DNA of 34,737 nt from an uncultured Gemmatimonadota bacterium (GTDB lineage Bacteria > Gemmatimonadota > Gemmatimonadetes > Longimicrobiales > Longimicrobiaceae), in assembly GCA_902805735.1 (NCBI GenBank), contig CADCTW010000218.1, forward strand, positions 1 to 34,737. The letters run 5' to 3'. Position numbers and translations under genes: made by a program. Under the pieces are notes generated by a model that saw only the letters and a program-made list of their open reading frames with translations, had not been told where the DNA came from and searched no databases. Of this stretch, positions 31,749 through 34,737 are shown piece by piece. Numbering within the stretch: position 1 is the stretch's first letter; the number at the start of each line of letters is the position of its first letter.

Positions 31749-34724
31749 ATGCCCGAAATCTCGCCCGAGCTTGCCGCCCGGATCGAGTCGCTGAGGAGCA
31801 GCCACCGTGAAAACCCGGCCCGCTTCTTCATGCCTCTCGCGTCGGCGTACCGCGAAGCCGGAGAGCTGGGGCAGGCGGAAGAGCTCCTGCGCGAGAACCT
31901 CAAGCGGCACCCGGGCTACCTGAGCGCGCACGTCCTGCTGGGGCGCTGCCTGGCCGACCGGGGCGCGCTGGGCGAGGCCCGCAACGAGTTCAGCTACGTC
32001 CTTTCCATCGACCCGCAGAACCTGATCGCCCTGCGCACTCTGGGCGAGATGGCCGCCGCGAACGGCAACGCGGACGAGGCGCGCCGCTGGTACGGCGAGC
32101 TGCTGGCCGTCGATCCCATGAGCGCCGAGGCGCGCCAGGCGCTGGACGCGCTGGACTCCGCCCCCCCCGCCGCGCCCGCGCGGGGGGAAGAGGAGGGCGG
32201 CTGGGATCCCTTTGCGCACGGCGACGTGGCCCAGGCGCCGGCGGAGGAGCCGGCGTCGGAGGCGCCGGGCTTCGAGGACGAGCCGCTGCTGGACGCGCCC
32301 GGGTTCCGCCCGCTGGAGCCGGCGCCGGAGCTGGGCTTCGGCTCGGTGGACCTGCCGCCCCCCGCCAATGACGACTTCGCCAACTGGGGCGACGTCAGCC
32401 TGGACGCGCCCTCCGCCGCGCCCGCCGATCTCCCCGCCGCGCCCGCTGGCGGCGACGCGCTGGATTTCGGCGCGGTGGAGCTGTCGGACGACTGGGGCGC
32501 CGCGCCCGAGCCCCTCGCCGCCGATCCGTCGGCGGGGTGGGGGATGTTCGACGACGCGCCGGGCGCCGACATCCCGGCCGAGCCGCTCCCCGAGCTGCGC
32601 TCCTTCCACGACGAGGACGCCGCGGAAGACGGCGTGGAGATGGTGACGGAGACGATGGCGGAGCTCTACTATCGCCAGGGCTTCGTGGATCGCGCCGCCG
32701 ACGTGTACCGCGAGCTGATCGCCCGCCGCGGCGACGAGCCCGCCCTCACTCGCCGCCTCGCCGAGCTGGAAGCCGAGATGCGCGGCGACGTGGGCGGCTC
32801 GCCCGAGCCCGGCTTCGGCGACGCGCCCGGCTTCACGGCGCAGCCCGGTTTCGCGCCCGAGTACGACGCGCCCATCTTCACCTCGGAGCCGCAGCAGGCG
32901 CCGGCCTGGCTGGAGGCGGTCGACGCGCACATGGTGGCCGGCGACGCGCCGGGCTTCCAGCCCGAGACCGCCGGCGACCTCCCCGCGCTGGATCTCCCCG
33001 CCTTCGCGCAGGACGACGTCCCGTCCTCCGCCGCGGCGCAGCCCGCGCACGGCGGCGCGACCGGGGATTCGTTCGCCGACTCGTTCGCGGCGGGCTTCGA
33101 CGGCTCGGCGCAGACGCCCCCGCCGCTCCCCGCGTTGGACACGCCGGCGGACGGGTTGGAGCGCGACCCCTGGACGGCGCCGACCATCGAGCCCACCGCC
33201 GCGCCCGGCTTCGACGCGCAGCCGGGCGACGTGTTCCGCGCGGGCCAGCCCGCCGACTCGTTCTTCGAGCCCGCGAACGCCCTCGGCGCGCAGCCGGCTG
33301 ATGTCTTCGATGCACAGTCGTCGAATGCGTTTGATGCCGAGCCCGCCGCGGCGCCCTTTGCCGAGCCGCTCCCGTCCTTCGCCGACGCGGATGTGCCGCC
33401 CGCCGAGCCGCTGCCGTCCTTTGCCGACGCGGACGCGCCGTACGCCGAGCCGCTCCCGTCCTTTGCCGCCGCGGATGCACCGCCGGCCGAGCCGCTTCCG
33501 TCGTTCGCCGACGCGGATGCGCCGCTCCCGTCCTTCGCCGACGCCGATGCGCCGGATCAGGAGCCGGAGCCGTCCTTCGCGGCACCCGGCGCTCCGCACG
33601 CGGAGCCGGCCTACGCTGCGCCCGCGGAAGTAGCCGCCGCCGAGACAGTGCGTGCCGAGCACCGCGCGGGCGACGGCACGGAGTCGGTCGCCACCTACCT
33701 GTGGTCCATCCTCTCCTGGCGCCCCGGTCAGGCCGCCGCGTACGCGCAGCCGGAGCAGCACGCCGAGCCGGAGCAGGCTGCATCCGATTCACAGCCGTTC
33801 GCGGTGGATGCCGAGCCGGCCGTGCCGGAGTCGCTGTACACCGACGCGGAGATCGAGCCGTCGTCGCTCGCCTTCGAGTCCGTGGAGCCCGCCCGGACCT
33901 CCGATGCGGACGCGGCGCCCGCGCTCCCCGACTTCGCATCGGCCGAGCCCGCCCCGCTCGCGTTCGAGGCGGACCCAGCGCCGCTCGCGTTCGAATCGGC
34001 CGAGCCCGCTCCGTACGACTTCACCGACGCCGGGACATCGCCCGCCGAGCCCGCGCCGTACGACTTCACCGACGCCGGGACATCGCTCGCCGAGCCCGCG
34101 CCGTTCGACTTGGCGCAGCAGGCGGATGCGGGTGCGCCGCCCCCGCCGCAGCCGTGGGACGACGCGACGCTGGGCGCGCCCGAGCAGCAGCCGCCGCTGG
34201 ACGAGCCCTGGATGGCGGACGCCGCGGAGCCCGCCGGCGACGAGCCGTGGGCGGCCGCCGAGCCCGAGCTGACGCCGGCCAACGACGACGACGAGCCGTG
34301 GGCGATCCCCGCCGCGCCGACGGAGGCGCTGCTCCCGGAGGACGACGAGCAGGGCCCGATCGACGAGCTTCCGTGGCTGGCGGCGGAGCCCGGGGCGGAC
34401 GACAGCGTGCACTCGGTGGACGACTACGCGCCCGCGGGTACGGAAGCTGCCAGCGGCACCCCGGCCGGCGACGAGCCGATGCCGTGGGAGATGGGGCTGG
34501 AGCTGGGCGCCCCGGAGCCCGCGCCCACGCCGGCGCCCGCGCAGCCGGTGGGCGGCTTCTCCTTCGAGGACTTCTTCTCGGAGCCGGTGCCCGAACCCGC
34601 GCCCGCGCAGCCGGCCGCCGAGCCGCAGCCGGCCCCCGCCGCCCCGCAGGCAGACGCCGCGGCGAGCGACGAGGACGAGGATCTGGAGAGCTTCCAGGCG
34701 TGGCTGCAGAGCCTCAAGCGTTGA
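31749..34724 (+). CDS. Very long TPR protein with acidic Ala/Pro-rich disordered region
   Basis: A 991-aa protein, probably cytosolic (no signal peptide). Residues 1-140 are TPR units (FFMPLASAYREAGELGQAEE, HPGYLSAHVLLGRCLADRG, NLIALRTLGEMAAANGNADE). Residues 298-344 are a further TPR-like pair (TETMAELYYRQGFVDRAADV). Nearly all the rest is Ala/Pro/Asp/Glu-rich and probably disordered. It includes a 14-residue tandem repeat starting AEPLPSFADAD (33360-33572) and a 15-residue repeat AEPAPYDFTDAGTSP (33999-34112). The C terminus EDLESFQAWLQSLKR is short, helical and looks like a binding motif. Function unknown; scaffold or partner-recruiting roles are plausible. It is complete in the window, ending at TGA 34722-34724. 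Confidence 0.85.
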   Translation: MPEISPELAARIESLRSSHRENPARFFMPLASAYREAGELGQAEELLRENLKRHPGYLSAHVLLGRCLADRGALGEARNEFSYVLSIDPQNLIALRTLGEMAAANGNADEARRWYGELLAVDPMSAEARQALDALDSAPPAAPARGEEEGGWDPFAHGDVAQAPAEEPASEAPGFEDEPLLDAPGFRPLEPAPELGFGSVDLPPPANDDFANWGDVSLDAPSAAPADLPAAPAGGDALDFGAVELSDDWGAAPEPLAADPSAGWGMFDDAPGADIPAEPLPELRSFHDEDAAEDGVEMVTETMAELYYRQGFVDRAADVYRELIARRGDEPALTRRLAELEAEMRGDVGGSPEPGFGDAPGFTAQPGFAPEYDAPIFTSEPQQAPAWLEAVDAHMVAGDAPGFQPETAGDLPALDLPAFAQDDVPSSAAAQPAHGGATGDSFADSFAAGFDGSAQTPPPLPALDTPADGLERDPWTAPTIEPTAAPGFDAQPGDVFRAGQPADSFFEPANALGAQPADVFDAQSSNAFDAEPAAAPFAEPLPSFADADVPPAEPLPSFADADAPYAEPLPSFAAADAPPAEPLPSFADADAPLPSFADADAPDQEPEPSFAAPGAPHAEPAYAAPAEVAAAETVRAEHRAGDGTESVATYLWSILSWRPGQAAAYAQPEQHAEPEQAASDSQPFAVDAEPAVPESLYTDAEIEPSSLAFESVEPARTSDADAAPALPDFASAEPAPLAFEADPAPLAFESAEPAPYDFTDAGTSPAEPAPYDFTDAGTSLAEPAPFDLAQQADAGAPPPPQPWDDATLGAPEQQPPLDEPWMADAAEPAGDEPWAAAEPELTPANDDDEPWAIPAAPTEALLPEDDEQGPIDELPWLAAEPGADDSVHSVDDYAPAGTEAASGTPAGDEPMPWEMGLELGAPEPAPTPAPAQPVGGFSFEDFFSEPVPEPAPAQPAAEPQPAPAAPQADAAASDEDEDLESFQAWLQSLKR
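33360..33572 (+). repeat. Tandem 42-bp coding repeat
   Basis: Units of 14 codons (AEPLPSFADAD plus three variable residues) start at 33360, 33402, 33444 and 33486. A shortened unit follows. It lies within the disordered part of the TPR protein and probably varies in number between strains. Confidence 0.85.
33999..34112 (+). repeat. Tandem 45-bp coding repeat
   Basis: Two near-identical 15-codon units (33999-34043 and 34044-34088, AEPAPYDFTDAGTS plus P or L) and a partial third (AEPAPFDL). The near-identity at DNA level suggests recent duplication. Confidence 0.85.
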
Positions 34725-34737
34725 GGATCGGGGTCGT

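Noticed and set aside
31464..33761. A 1367-residue reverse-strand frame extending the PpiD-like protein
   Set aside because: The extension is antisense to the acidic Ala/Pro TPR gene, is Arg/Gly-rich low complexity, and lies before a normal start with a transmembrane segment. It is GC-bias shadow.

Overview
The window is about 34.7 kb of very GC-rich bacterial DNA with tightly packed genes, mostly on the + strand. GTG/TTG starts and 1-10 nt stop/start overlaps are common. Four or five predicted lipoproteins, a PpiD/SurA-like periplasmic folding factor, a heptose-phosphate phosphatase homologue and FabI point to a diderm (Gram-negative-type) heterotroph. Gene content, GC bias and the interspersed repeats look to me like Gemmatimonadota of the Longimicrobium type. 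That assignment is inference from general likeness; no 16S gene is present.

Layout. 1-5.5 kb: tail of a Pro/Ala-rich protein, fabI, a GmhB-type phosphatase, an A-type Fe-S carrier, a convergent DUF47-PiT phosphate-uptake pair, then a FabG-like reductase coupled to a small lipoprotein. 5.6-9.2 kb: NAD-type isocitrate dehydrogenase, two small membrane proteins, a glycine-rich exported protein (- strand), and glutaryl-CoA dehydrogenase. 9.2-10.3 kb: a stable-RNA cluster in the order tRNA-Lys(CTT), tRNA-Arg(ACG), tRNA-Leu(CAG), tRNA-Leu(AAG), RNase P RNA, tRNA-Arg(CCG), ended by a clear terminator. 10.5-17.4 kb: an exported subtilase, a sigma-54 activator with a degenerate receiver, a ZU5-like lipoprotein, a TPR protein, and a secreted glycosidase-like lipoprotein with three ChW-type repeats. 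17.5-24.8 kb: a thioredoxin-like protein, an eRF1-like (baeRF) protein, an unknown protein, a CtpA-type protease, an M28 peptidase and a methyltransferase. 24.9-29.6 kb: a small membrane protein, dtd, maf, a Nif3-like protein, a CPCC zinc-ribbon gene broken by an amber codon, glpK and a YfiM-like protein. 29.7-34.7 kb: a divergent pair of a PpiD-like foldase and a 991-residue TPR/acidic-disordered protein.

The most unusual content is non-coding. An interspersed inverted repeat of about 65-72 bp, built from CACAGAG-type octamers, occurs about eleven times as whole, damaged or half copies. Ten of the eleven begin within 51 bp of an upstream gene or RNA end, nine of them 2-16 bp after a stop codon. 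The two arms of a copy match each other even where copies differ, and loops fall into at least two subtypes that occur in both orientations. A second, unrelated element (21910-22036) has two 49-bp arms, each folding into two small hairpins whose sequence differences are compensatory. No transposase, CRISPR array, prophage or restriction system was seen. The genes are largely housekeeping or envelope functions and do not form one obvious new pathway. The best candidates for something undescribed are the repeat families, the pseudo-receiver activator, and the long acidic TPR protein.
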